From NCBI RefSeq assembly GCF_027271155.1, contig NZ_CP114542.1, positions 2,465,001-2,529,000 of the forward strand: a DNA stretch of 64,000 nucleotides. Direction: 5' to 3'. Under the pieces are notes generated by a model, which was given only the letters and a program-made list of their open reading frames with translations, ran no database searches and was not told where the DNA came from. The position numbers were made by a program, and so were the translations under genes. Origin of the DNA: Brevundimonas subvibrioides. Its GTDB lineage: Bacteria; Pseudomonadota; Alphaproteobacteria; Caulobacterales; Caulobacteraceae. Positions 25,538-34,026 of this stretch are shown in pieces (position 1 is the stretch's first letter; every line of letters begins with the position of its first letter).

Positions 25538-27634
25538 TCAGCCGGAAACCTGCCCGAAGTCCGCCACCCGCCCCATGACGTCGCGCACCTGGCCCAGCAG
25601 TTTCAGGCGATTGTCGCGTTCGGCGGGATCGTCGGAGTTGACCATCACATCGGTGAAAAAGGCGTCGACGGGGGCGCGGAGGCGGGCCAGTGCCGTCATG
25701 GCGGCGGCGAAGTCCTCGGTCGACAGAGCCGTGTCCACGGCCGAGCGGGCCTGTTCGACGGCGAAGGCGAGTGTCGTCTCGGCCTCAGGCTGGTTCGGCA
25801 GGCCGGTCTGGACCATGCCGGTGGGGACCTCGCCCTTCTTCGCCTCGGCCTTCAGGATGTTGGACGCGCGCTTGTAGCCGGCCAGCAGATTGGCCCCGTC
25901 GTCGGCGGCGAGGAAGGCGTCGAGCGCCTCGACGCTCGCGATGAGATCGACAGGTTTGAAGCCACTTAAAGTCCGTCCAAAAGCAGCTCGAACGATTTCG
26001 ATATTGGTGCCGCGGTCACGGAGAAAGACCTCCAACCGATCGCTGAGGAAGTCGAACGTGATTGAATCTAGAATCGGTGCCACCTGCAAATAGGTGGCTT
26101 CGGCCATGTTTGGCATTCGCTTGATATGGTTGAAGAGCAGATCATTGCCCCTCAGTTCGATCGGTACATTCCCCGCCTCGATTAGCCGGATCACCCCCAG
26201 CGCCGCCCGCCGCAGAGCGAACGGGTCCTTCGAACCCGTCGGCTTCTCGTCGATGGCGAAGAAGCCGACGAGGGTGTCGAGCTTGTCGGCCAGGGCGACG
26301 GCGACCGTCAGGGGCGCGGTCGGGACCGTATCCGCCGGGCCTTGCGGCTTGTAGTGATCGCGGATGGCGTCGGCGATCCGGTCACGCCTCCCTTCCCCCT
26401 CGAGGGGAAGGGCTCTCGCGTAGTAGCCGCCCATGATGCCCTGCAACTCCGGGAACTCGCCGACCATCCCGCTGGCCAGGTCGGCCTTGGCGAGGCGGGC
26501 GGCGGTTTCGGACTGATCCGGGTCGGCACCCACGAGCGGGGCGATCTCGCGGGCGAGGGCGGCGATGCGATCGACGCGCTCGGCCATCGTGCCCAGTTTG
26601 GCGTGGAAGGTGACGCCCTTCAGTTTCTCGTTCCAGGCGTCGAAGCCGGTCTTCCTATCCTCATCCCAGAAGAAGCGGGCGTCGTTCAGGCGGGCGGACA
26701 GGACGCGGCTGTTGCCGGCGGCCAAGGCCACGCCGCCGTCGGAGGCCTCGACATTGGCGACGACGATGAAGTTGGGGGCCAGCTTGCCGGTCGCCGGGTC
26801 GCGGACGGCGAAATACTTCTGGTGCACTTTCATGGACAAACGGACCACCTCGGGCGGCAGGTCGAGGAACTGCGGGTCCATGTCGCCAAGGATCGGCGTC
26901 GGCCATTCGGCGAGGCCGGCGACCTCCTCCAGCAGGCCGTCGTCGTCGACCAGTTCGAGCCCGCGCGCGTGGCAGGCGGCGCGGGCGGCCTCGAGGATCT
27001 TCAGCTTGCGGTCGGCCGCGTCCAGCAGGACGAACTGCTGTTCCAGCTTGGTGCGATAGTCGGCGAAGTCCTTCACCGCAAACGGCTGGCCCGACCCCAT
27101 GAAGCGGTGGCCCTCGGTCACGTCGCCGGATTGGATGCCGTCGATCTCGAACGACACCACGGCCCCGTCGAACAGGGCGATGATCCGCTTCAGCGGGCGC
27201 ACCCAGCGCAGGGTGCCGGAGCCCCAGCGCATCGACTTGGGCCAGGGGAAGGCGCGGACGATCGCGTCCACGGTCTCGGCGATCACCGTGGGCGTCGGGC
27301 GGCCGACCTCATTGATGACGGCGAACAGAACGCCGTCGCGTTCGGTCAGCTGGTCCCGCGTCAGGCCGGTCTTGCGCAGGAAGCCCTCCAGCGCCTGTTC
27401 CGGCGCATTGGCGCGCGGGCCCTTCAGCTCTTCCGAGCGATCCGGGGTGGCGGCGGGCAGGCCCTCGATCACCAGCGTCAGGCGGCGCGGGCCTGCGTAG
27501 GTGGTCAGGGCGTCCCAGGTCAGGCCGGCAGCCTTCAGCCGTTCGCTCGCCATGCGTTCGAGGTCGCGCGCGGCCCCCGCCTGCATGCGGGCGGGGATCT
27601 CTTCGGAGAACAGTTCGAGAAGGAGTTGGGGCAT
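25538..27634 (-). CDS. glyS: Glycyl-tRNA synthetase beta subunit
   Basis: This 698-residue subunit works with GlyQ to charge tRNA-Gly. Recognisable features are the N-terminal [18 protein letters not shown], the TEGHRFMG segment, an HD-like PTPILGDMDPQFLDLP region, KTGFDAWNEKLKGVTFHAKLG (given in part), and the C-terminal anticodon-binding ALARLRAPVDAFFTDVMV. About halfway along, between ELQGIMGGYYARA and RIADAIRDHYKPQGP, there is a short LPLEGEGRRD insertion encoded by a palindrome. Start ATG 27634 overlaps the stop of the small upstream gene. Confidence 0.96.
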   Translation of the reverse strand: MPQLLLELFSEEIPARMQAGAARDLERMASERLKAAGLTWDALTTYAGPRRLTLVIEGLPAATPDRSEELKGPRANAPEQALEGFLRKTGLTRDQLTERDGVLFAVINEVGRPTPTVIAETVDAIVRAFPWPKSMRWGSGTLRWVRPLKRIIALFDGAVVSFEIDGIQSGDVTEGHRFMGSGQPFAVKDFADYRTKLEQQFVLLDAADRKLKILEAARAACHARGLELVDDDGLLEEVAGLAEWPTPILGDMDPQFLDLPPEVVRLSMKVHQKYFAVRDPATGKLAPNFIVVANVEASDGGVALAAGNSRVLSARLNDARFFWDEDRKTGFDAWNEKLKGVTFHAKLGTMAERVDRIAALAREIAPLVGADPDQSETAARLAKADLASGMVGEFPELQGIMGGYYARALPLEGEGRRDRIADAIRDHYKPQGPADTVPTAPLTVAVALADKLDTLVGFFAIDEKPTGSKDPFALRRAALGVIRLIEAGNVPIELRGNDLLFNHIKRMPNMAEATYLQVAPILDSITFDFLSDRLEVFLRDRGTNIEIVRAAFGRTLSGFKPVDLIASVEALDAFLAADDGANLLAGYKRASNILKAEAKKGEVPTGMVQTGLPNQPEAETTLAFAVEQARSAVDTALSTEDFAAAMTALARLRAPVDAFFTDVMVNSDDPAERDNRLKLLGQVRDVMGRVADFGQVSG
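26390..26412. repeat. Palindrome embedded in the glyS reading frame
   Basis: CCCTTCCCC and GGGGAAGGG form a perfect nine-pair stem with a five-base CTCGA loop. The same hairpin style occurs only between genes elsewhere in this window. It adds about ten residues (LPLEGEGRRD region) to GlyS without breaking the frame. Confidence 0.65.
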
Positions 27635-28047
27635 CAGGCGGATCGCTTGCGTTGGATCGACAGGCTTAGGTCGCGCACAGCGCCTGTCTCGTCGGCATAG
27701 AAGCCGATCACGATATCGAATGGGACGGCGCTAAAGGCTGCGCCCTGAATCAGATCGGCAAAACCGGGGCCGACCACAAACTGAGCGTTGACGCCGTGTT
27801 CATGCAAATCCGCGTTGCCCATCGGGGCATCTTCGTCAAAGGGGGCCGCGAGAAATGACCCGGAAATGGGGCAGCCCTTCTCACCCGCCAGATCGAAGGT
27901 TGAGCTGAAAGCCCATTGCACTTCGTGGGAGGCGGTCTTGCTCATGGGGATGTAGAGTTGGTCGTTGCCGATGATCACGCCGCCGCCGATCGGCTCGACA
28001 CGTCTTGGCCGACGCTCCGCAAGCGAGACGATGACATCGTCGCTCAC
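27634..28047 (-). CDS. Unknown protein encoded between glyQ and glyS
   Basis: I do not recognise this 137-residue protein. It opens with [16 protein letters not shown] and contains a beta-rich middle ([36 protein letters not shown]). It has no signal peptide or membrane segment. Start GTG 28047 overlaps the glyQ stop, and its stop overlaps the glyS start, so translation of all three is coupled. Base and codon use differ little from neighbours. glyQ and glyS are normally adjacent, which makes this gene a late insertion or a lineage-specific accessory. Confidence 0.7.
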   Translation of the reverse strand: MSDDVIVSLAERRPRRVEPIGGGVIIGNDQLYIPMSKTASHEVQWAFSSTFDLAGEKGCPISGSFLAAPFDEDAPMGNADLHEHGVNAQFVVGPGFADLIQGAAFSAVPFDIVIGFYADETGAVRDLSLSIQRKRSA

Positions 28048-28928
28048 GCCCCTGCCCTTTCCTGCTGGACGTAGGCCAGGGCGCAGGCCTTGCACAGGTC
28101 GCGGATGCGGCCGATGTAGCTCTGGCGTTCGGCAACGGCGATGGCCCCCCTCGCGTCCATCAGGTTGAACAGGTGCGAGGCCTTCAGGACCTGGTCGTAG
28201 GCGGGCAGGACCAGAGGCTGACCCTGCGGCCCGGTCATGGCCAGCAGCCGCGACGACTCAGCCTCCATGTCCTCGAACCGGCGCTTCAAGCCCTCGACGT
28301 CGTATCCGTGGAAATTGGCCTGCGACTGCTGGCGCTCGTTCTCCAGGAAGACCTCGCCATAGGTGGTGCCGTCCCTGGTGAACTTCAGATCGTAGACGTT
28401 GTCGACGCCCTGCACGTACATGGCCAGACGCTCCAGCCCGTAGGTCAGCTCGCCCGAAACGACGTCGACCTCCAGCCCGCCGACGCCCTGGAAATAGGTG
28501 AACTGGGTCACCTCCATGCCGTCGCACCAGACCTCCCAGCCAAGGCCCCAGGCCCCGACGGTGGGGTTTTCCCAGTCGTCCTCGACGAAGCGGATGTCGT
28601 GCAGGGCCGGATCGATGCCGATGGCCCGCAGCGAGCCGAGATACAGTTCCTGAAGGTTCTCCGGGTTCGGCTTCAGAATGACCTGGAACTGGTAGTAGTG
28701 CTGAAGGCGGTTGGGGTTCTCGCCATAGCGGCCGTCGCCGGGCCGGCGGCTGGGCTGGACATAGGCGGCCTTCCAGGGCTTGGGCCCGAGCGCACGCAGC
28801 ACCGTCGCCGGATGCAGGGTCCCCGCTCCCACCTCGATGTCATAGGGCTGCAGGATGGCGCAGCCCTGATCCCCCCAGTAGCGCTGGAGCGTGAGGATCA
28901 GATCCTGGAAGGCGAGCGGTTCGGCCAC
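28044..28928 (-). CDS. glyQ: Glycyl-tRNA synthetase alpha subunit
   Basis: This 294-residue class II synthetase subunit carries the catalytic site for glycyl-adenylate. Family landmarks include [49 protein letters not shown], and [20 protein letters not shown] (in part), the last being the class II motif 3 region. The length matches the family. It is the first gene of the glyQ-unknown-glyS operon. A terminator for the upstream fasciclin gene lies between the two. Confidence 0.97.
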   Translation of the reverse strand: MAEPLAFQDLILTLQRYWGDQGCAILQPYDIEVGAGTLHPATVLRALGPKPWKAAYVQPSRRPGDGRYGENPNRLQHYYQFQVILKPNPENLQELYLGSLRAIGIDPALHDIRFVEDDWENPTVGAWGLGWEVWCDGMEVTQFTYFQGVGGLEVDVVSGELTYGLERLAMYVQGVDNVYDLKFTRDGTTYGEVFLENERQQSQANFHGYDVEGLKRRFEDMEAESSRLLAMTGPQGQPLVLPAYDQVLKASHLFNLMDARGAIAVAERQSYIGRIRDLCKACALAYVQQERAGA

Positions 28929-28950
28929 GGCAAGTCTTTGGGCAAGGAGA

Positions 28951-28980
28951 AAGGCGGCGGACCCTAGGGTCTGCCGCCTT
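28951..28980 (-). terminator. Terminator after the fasciclin gene
   Basis: Fourteen-base arms (AAGGCGGCGGACCC and GGGTCTGCCGCCTT) with one G-U-type mismatch and a two-base loop. On the minus strand it is followed by CTTTCTCC. It lies 28 bases past the fasciclin stop and before glyQ. Confidence 0.75.
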
Positions 28981-29007
28981 CCAACTCAACTCACTGCGAA
29001 GGTGAGA

Positions 29008-29817
29008 TTACGACTGCGGCGTGGAAACCGGAGCGTCCGTCTGGCCGTCGACCGGCGGCGGTGTGGTCTCGCCATCGGTGGTGGCCGGGTCGTTGTCCAT
29101 GTCATCGCCCGTCATGGTCTCGTCGGTCGGGGGCGTGGCTTCATCCATCGCCGCGTCGGCGGGCGGTGCCTCCGTGGTGGTGTCGTCAACGGCGGCAGCT
29201 GCATCCTCGTCGGCGTCACCGGCGGCGACCTGGCTGTCGGCGGGGTTGAGGACGCGGTCAATGGCGAAGATGGCACCGTTGGAGGCTTCGATATCGGCCG
29301 TGGTCACGGTCGCTTCATCCACCTTGATGGCCGATCCGGTGCCATCCAGCTGGACCTGGGTGCGAGCGGCCGTTTCGACGCCACCCTTGGTGCCCTCGAT
29401 CTGGCTGGAGTTCACGTCGGCGACGACCACATGATACAGCAGCAGCTGGCGCAGCTCGTTGACGTTGGCCGGGTCCATCAGACGGGTCCGGTCTTCCTCG
29501 GACAGCGCCGCGAATGCGGCATCGGTCGGGGCGAAGATCGAGATCGCGGGTTGGGTCTTCAGGGTGTCCGTCAGCTGGGCGGCCTCAAGCGCGGCCAGCA
29601 GGGTCGTGAACTGCCCATTGGACGCCAGGACATCGATCACGGTGTTTGCGGCCGCAGGCGTTGCGGCCTGGGGCGGCGCGACGGCTTCATCGGGAACCGT
29701 GGCAGGAGCCGACCGGGTCGGGGGTGCGGCCGGAGCCGTGGCGTCCTGGGCGAAAACGGAGCCGGCACCGAACAGGGCGATGGCGGCGGTGGCGGTCAGA
29801 AGGCGAGTGCGAAGCAT
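29008..29817 (-). CDS. Secreted fasciclin (FAS1) domain protein
   Basis: This 269-residue protein has a signal peptide (MLRTRLLTATAAIALFGAGSVF, cleavage near FAQ). One FAS1 domain spans about residues 58-195: NTVIDVLASNGQFTTLLAALEAA, SIFAPTDAAFAAL and LLLYHVVVADV are the conserved H1 and H2 regions. FAS1 domains mediate adhesion to polysaccharides or proteins. The last 70 residues are acidic, Thr/Pro/Ala-rich and probably disordered (many DE, TT and PP pairs). It is followed by its own terminator, so it is probably monocistronic. Confidence 0.9.
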   Translation of the reverse strand: MLRTRLLTATAAIALFGAGSVFAQDATAPAAPPTRSAPATVPDEAVAPPQAATPAAANTVIDVLASNGQFTTLLAALEAAQLTDTLKTQPAISIFAPTDAAFAALSEEDRTRLMDPANVNELRQLLLYHVVVADVNSSQIEGTKGGVETAARTQVQLDGTGSAIKVDEATVTTADIEASNGAIFAIDRVLNPADSQVAAGDADEDAAAAVDDTTTEAPPADAAMDEATPPTDETMTGDDMDNDPATTDGETTPPPVDGQTDAPVSTPQS

Positions 29818-30023
29818 GTCAGTTTCCTTTTCAATGCTGCACGGACCAGCGGGGAGGAATTGAACGCGGCCCGTAACTGAGTGTTACGAGGCATAAGAAG
29901 CCTCGACACCGTCTGCGGGTTCCATTTCGGATAGAGGCCTGTTCAAACAATGCGAAGCGTCCGGTCAACTTGTGACCATTGCCTAGCGGAGGTCGGCACG
30001 ACGCCGTTACATGGCCTTATTGT

Positions 30024-30908
30024 CTAGCGACTGGCCGCTTTACAGCCCAGTATACAGGCAACGGTCCAACCGGGGCCATTAATACTGCCAAGCTTCCCGG
30101 CCGCCTGTCGCGCTTCGGTCGCGCTGTCGAACAGGCCGAAGACGGTGGCACCGGATCCGGACATCCGGACGAACCGCGCACCCGGCTGGGCGGCCAGGTC
30201 CTGCAAGGCGATCGCGATAGCCGGCTCAAGCCGGGTGGCAGGAGCTTCCAGATCGTTGCGCGTCCGGGCCAGCCAGGCGATGACGGTGTCCGGACTCCAG
30301 TCGGACGGCGGATGGGGACACACGGCATCGCCCGACGGATCGGCATCGTAGGCGCGATAGACGGCACCGGTCGGCGACGGGCGACCCGGATTGTAGAGAA
30401 CCGCGTGCAGGGACGGGACCTGGGGCGCCTCGGTCAGGCGTTCGCCGATCCCTTCCGCCCAGGCCGGGCGCGCGCGCAGACACATGGGGCCGTCGGCCCC
30501 GACGACACGGGACAGGTCTTCGAGCGCGGACCCGGACAGGCCGAGGCCCAGCGCCTGATTGGCCAGATGGAGCGCCGCGCCCGCGTCGGACGAGCCGCCG
30601 CCCAGACCGGCGGCAATGGGCAGACGCTTGTCCAGGGTGACGTGCAGCGGCAGGTCACTCATGCCCCGGTCGGCGGCCAGGGCCCGCAAGGCCTTCAGGA
30701 TCAGATTGTCCCCCTGCCCGTCCAGACCTCCGGCGAAGGGACCGGTCACGGTCAGGGACAGCCGATCGGCCGGCTCGACCGAGACGATGTCGCCGACGTC
30801 GGCGAAGGCCACCAGGCTGGACAGGGGGTGGTAGCCGTCCGGCTGCACCGCCCCGACGTGCAGGAACAGATTGACCTTGGCCGGGGCCAGCCGCGTCAGG
30901 ATCGCCAG
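30024..30908 (-). CDS. ispE: 4-diphosphocytidyl-2-C-methyl-D-erythritol kinase
   Basis: This GHMP kinase phosphorylates CDP-methylerythritol in the MEP isoprenoid pathway. The conserved start APAKVNLFLHVG, the ATP-binding LPIAAGLGGGSSDAGA and the late RMSGSGATVFGLF are all present. The first motif lies upstream of the only GTG (30848). Reading back from there to an in-frame stop at 30939-30941 gives no ATG, GTG or TTG. I therefore place the start at CTG 30908, preceded by a GGGGG tract, which would give 294 residues. The stop of the upstream TPR gene is one base away. Other genes of the pathway (dxs) are in the window. Confidence 0.88.
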   Translation of the reverse strand: MAILTRLAPAKVNLFLHVGAVQPDGYHPLSSLVAFADVGDIVSVEPADRLSLTVTGPFAGGLDGQGDNLILKALRALAADRGMSDLPLHVTLDKRLPIAAGLGGGSSDAGAALHLANQALGLGLSGSALEDLSRVVGADGPMCLRARPAWAEGIGERLTEAPQVPSLHAVLYNPGRPSPTGAVYRAYDADPSGDAVCPHPPSDWSPDTVIAWLARTRNDLEAPATRLEPAIAIALQDLAAQPGARFVRMSGSGATVFGLFDSATEARQAAGKLGSINGPGWTVACILGCKAASR

Positions 30909-30909
30909 A

Positions 30910-32730
30910 TCAGCCCCCGGTCGGCGGCGCGACGTCGGTCAGGCCCTGTTCCAGCTTCTTTTCCACCTCGGCCCTGCGTTCGGCGTCGGGGTCGAGCGTC
31001 AGGACGCGGTTCCACTGGAAACCGGCCTCGCGCCGCCGTCCGACCTGCCAGTAGGCGTCGCCCAGATGGTCGTTGATCTCGGCGTTGGCGGGCTCCTTGG
31101 CCACAGCCTGTTCCAGGGTATCGACGGCCGTTTCATACTGACCCTGGCGATACTGGGCCCAGCCCAGACTGTCCTGGATATTGCCGTCCTCAGGATCGGC
31201 GGCGTGGGCGCGCTGGATCATGGCGGCCCCCTCGGCAACGCGGGTGCCCTTGTCGACCCAAAGGTAGCCGAGATAATTCAGGAACGACGGTTCGTTCGGC
31301 TCGGCCTGAAGAGCGGCCCAAAGTTCGCCCTCTGCCTCGGGCACCCGGTCCAGGGATTCATAGGCGACGCCCCGCAAGAACCGGACATTGGCCGATTGGT
31401 CGGCGGTGTTCAGAAGCGGGCCGTTCAGCACCGTCAGCGCCTCTTCCCAGCGTTCCAGCTTTATCAACTGACTGGCGATCAGGCCGGCGATACGGGGATC
31501 GGAGGGCGTCGCCCCCTCGGCCTGACGGAAGGCGACGAGGGCCTCTTCCGGCCTATCGGCCTTGTCGAGCGTCAGCCCCAGAGCGACGCGGGCTGCGGCA
31601 TAGACGGCCGGATCCTCCTCCGGCACCGCCTGCAGGGTCGCCTGCGCCGGGCCTTTCAGATTGGCCTGGGAGAGCATCGAGCCCAGGCGATAGAGCGAGG
31701 CCGGATCGCGATCGAGATTTAGCGACAGACGCAGATAGACGACCGCAAACTCATTGGCTCCCTCTTCCGAGGCTTGCTGGGCGGCGATGGTCAGGGCTTC
31801 GGCCGCGCCTTGGCGAAGGCTGGGGAGTTGAGGTGCCCGACCGCCCGTGGCGGCACGGGCAAGGGCAGCGGTCAGGGCGGGATCTGTCGCTCCGGCCGCC
31901 AGACCCGCATCATAGAGCGCCAGGGCCTCCTCACGACGGCCGCGTCGCTCAAGGAAATTGCCGTAGGCGACGCGGAACGTCCCGCCGATGCGGGCGTCCT
32001 CTGCCAGAGCCTTCAGGACGACCTCGGCCTCGTCATATCGCCGGCGTATCTCAAGCAGGCGCGCGCGGTCGTAGCGGCCCAGAAAGACGATCAGGCGATC
32101 GGCGGTGGGATTGGGCTCGGCCAGCGCGGTTTCCCAGTCCCCGGCGGCGGCGGCGACCCAGGGCGCGATCAGGGCTCCGGCGCGCGCATGGGGCGCACCG
32201 ATCGGATGGGCCTTCAGCGCGGCGTTCGCCTCGCGCGCCTCACCGGCACCCAGCTTCTGCACCACCGAGACCAGGACCCCGGCCTCCGAAATCACCGGTG
32301 AAACGCCTGCATCCGGCGAAATGCGCGCGGCCAGGTTCAGATCGCCAGCCAGCAGTGCGGAGGTGAAGGCCTGCTCGCGCACGATCGGCTGTTCGGGGGT
32401 CAGGCTCTCGACACGGGCCATCAGATCGGCCCCTTCGGCGGACTCGCCCGAACTCAGGGCGGACCGGCCCGACAGGTAGAGGCCATAGGCGCTGCGGCCC
32501 TGGGCGTCGCGCGGGGCGGGCGACCAGACGCGAGGGATGGCCTCGATGGTCGGGGCGGAGGGTGGAGAGGCGTTTGCCCCGTCCACGATCAGGGGGGGCG
32601 ACGACTGGGGAGCGACGACAATGTTCGGTCGGCGCGGGGCCGGGTCGGATACGGCCGGCGCGTTCTGGGCGGCCGCGGCTCCAGCACTGGCAAGGGCGAT
32701 GAAGGAGACCGAAACGAGAAGGATGCGCAT
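30910..32730 (-). CDS. Secreted tetratricopeptide repeat protein
   Basis: This 606-residue protein has a signal peptide (MRILLVSVSFIALASAGAA, cleavage near AAAQ) and a long array of TPR helices from about residue 100 to the end. The clearest units are AQYRQGQYETAVDTLEQAVAKEP and AEINDHLGDAYWQVGRRREAG (in part) near the C-terminus. It probably acts as a periplasmic or outer-membrane-associated scaffold. ATG 32730 is chosen for the signal peptide over 32766. It is tightly linked to ispE, an arrangement seen in other Alphaproteobacteria, and follows murG on the same strand by 55 bases. Confidence 0.87.
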   Translation of the reverse strand: MRILLVSVSFIALASAGAAAAQNAPAVSDPAPRRPNIVVAPQSSPPLIVDGANASPPSAPTIEAIPRVWSPAPRDAQGRSAYGLYLSGRSALSSGESAEGADLMARVESLTPEQPIVREQAFTSALLAGDLNLAARISPDAGVSPVISEAGVLVSVVQKLGAGEAREANAALKAHPIGAPHARAGALIAPWVAAAAGDWETALAEPNPTADRLIVFLGRYDRARLLEIRRRYDEAEVVLKALAEDARIGGTFRVAYGNFLERRGRREEALALYDAGLAAGATDPALTAALARAATGGRAPQLPSLRQGAAEALTIAAQQASEEGANEFAVVYLRLSLNLDRDPASLYRLGSMLSQANLKGPAQATLQAVPEEDPAVYAAARVALGLTLDKADRPEEALVAFRQAEGATPSDPRIAGLIASQLIKLERWEEALTVLNGPLLNTADQSANVRFLRGVAYESLDRVPEAEGELWAALQAEPNEPSFLNYLGYLWVDKGTRVAEGAAMIQRAHAADPEDGNIQDSLGWAQYRQGQYETAVDTLEQAVAKEPANAEINDHLGDAYWQVGRRREAGFQWNRVLTLDPDAERRAEVEKKLEQGLTDVAPPTGG

Positions 32731-32785
32731 GGATATGAACGTCGCGAGTTTGTGGCCCGTCCGCAAGGGGGAAGAGAATGCGGGG

Positions 32786-33868
32786 TCAGGCCGCCGTTGC
32801 CTCGGCCAGGTCGGCGAGCCGCCGGGCGGCGTCGGGGATGGCGACGGAGCGGGCTGCGGCGCTCATGGAGGACAGGCGGGCCGGGTCGGCGAGGACGGCT
32901 GCGACGGCGTCGGTCATGGACTGCACCGTCACATCATCCTCCAGGATCATCCCGGCGGCATGCACGTCCGTCAGCAGTTTCGCATTCAGACGCTGGTGAT
33001 CGTCGGTGGCGATCTTCAGCGGGATCAGGATCGACGGCATGGCCGCCACCGCCAGCTCGGCGCAGGTCGAGGCCCCTGCCCGGCCGATGACCAGATGGGC
33101 CTGCGACAAACGGCCGGCCATGTCGCGGAAGAACGGCGCGACCTCGGCATCGATCCCGGCCTCGAGGTAGATCTGGCGGGCGGCTTCAAGGGTTTCGGGG
33201 CGCGACTGCTGCTGAACCTTCAGGCGACGACGGATGGCGTCCGGCAGGGCCGCGAGCGCGCGGGGCGTGGTCTCCGACAGGATACGAGCCCCCTGACTGC
33301 CGCCGGTGACCAGGATGCGGATGGGACCGTCTCCGGGCGGGGCGTAGGCGCGGTCATAAAGGGCGCGAATGTCCGCGCGGACGGGGGCGCCGACGACGTG
33401 GCTGCGGGCCTTCAGGGCAGGGCTGGCCCGTTCCAGCGTCGGAAAGGATGAGGCCACATTGCGCACATAGGGGGCCAGGATGCGGTTGGTGCGACCCAGA
33501 ACGGCATTCTGTTCGTGGATCAGGGTCGGGCGCTTCTGGAGGATCGCCGCCAGCAGGGCCGGGGCCGACGGATAGCCGCCGAAGCCGACGACGACATCGG
33601 CGTTCAGACGGGTAAAGGCAGAGCGCGCCTGCTGCACGCCGCGCACGATGGCGACACCCGCCTTGACCAGGGCGATCGGGCCGGAGCCGGTGGCAGCGTC
33701 CAGCGCCAGGCGTTCCTCGGCCGGAAAGGCATGGGCGTACTGCTCGCCCCGATGGTCGGTGGCCAGCACCACGCGCCAGCCGCGCCCTGCCATCTCGCGG
33801 GCCAGGGCCTCGGCGGGGAACATATGGCCCCCGGTACCCCCGGCGGCGACGACGCAAAGTCTGCTCAT
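32786..33868 (-). CDS. murG: UDP-GlcNAc:lipid I GlcNAc transferase MurG
   Basis: This 360-residue GT28 enzyme converts lipid I to lipid II on the inner face of the membrane. The three glycine-rich landmarks are AAGGTGGHMFPA (residues 7-18), VVVGFGGYPSAPAL, and ILVTGGSQGARI in the C-terminal domain. HEQNAVLGRTNR and the nucleotide-binding VIGRAGASTCAELAV are also present. ATG 33868 opens MSRLCVVAAGGTGGH. It normally sits between ftsW and murC. Here it is on the opposite strand about 13 kb from ftsW and next to the TPR gene. Confidence 0.95.
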   Translation of the reverse strand: MSRLCVVAAGGTGGHMFPAEALAREMAGRGWRVVLATDHRGEQYAHAFPAEERLALDAATGSGPIALVKAGVAIVRGVQQARSAFTRLNADVVVGFGGYPSAPALLAAILQKRPTLIHEQNAVLGRTNRILAPYVRNVASSFPTLERASPALKARSHVVGAPVRADIRALYDRAYAPPGDGPIRILVTGGSQGARILSETTPRALAALPDAIRRRLKVQQQSRPETLEAARQIYLEAGIDAEVAPFFRDMAGRLSQAHLVIGRAGASTCAELAVAAMPSILIPLKIATDDHQRLNAKLLTDVHAAGMILEDDVTVQSMTDAVAAVLADPARLSSMSAAARSVAIPDAARRLADLAEATAA

Positions 33869-34026
33869 GATCGCGGTGTTAGCCGACCCCTCTGCCTTCG
33901 TCATCCTGCCCGCCAGAAGTTCCGCGCCATGATGTCCCGTTACGCCACGTTCATTTGACCGCAACGCACCGCCCTCTATGGTCAAGCGTGGCCGACGTGG
34001 CCGCTTGATCGGACCGCCGCCTCCCC

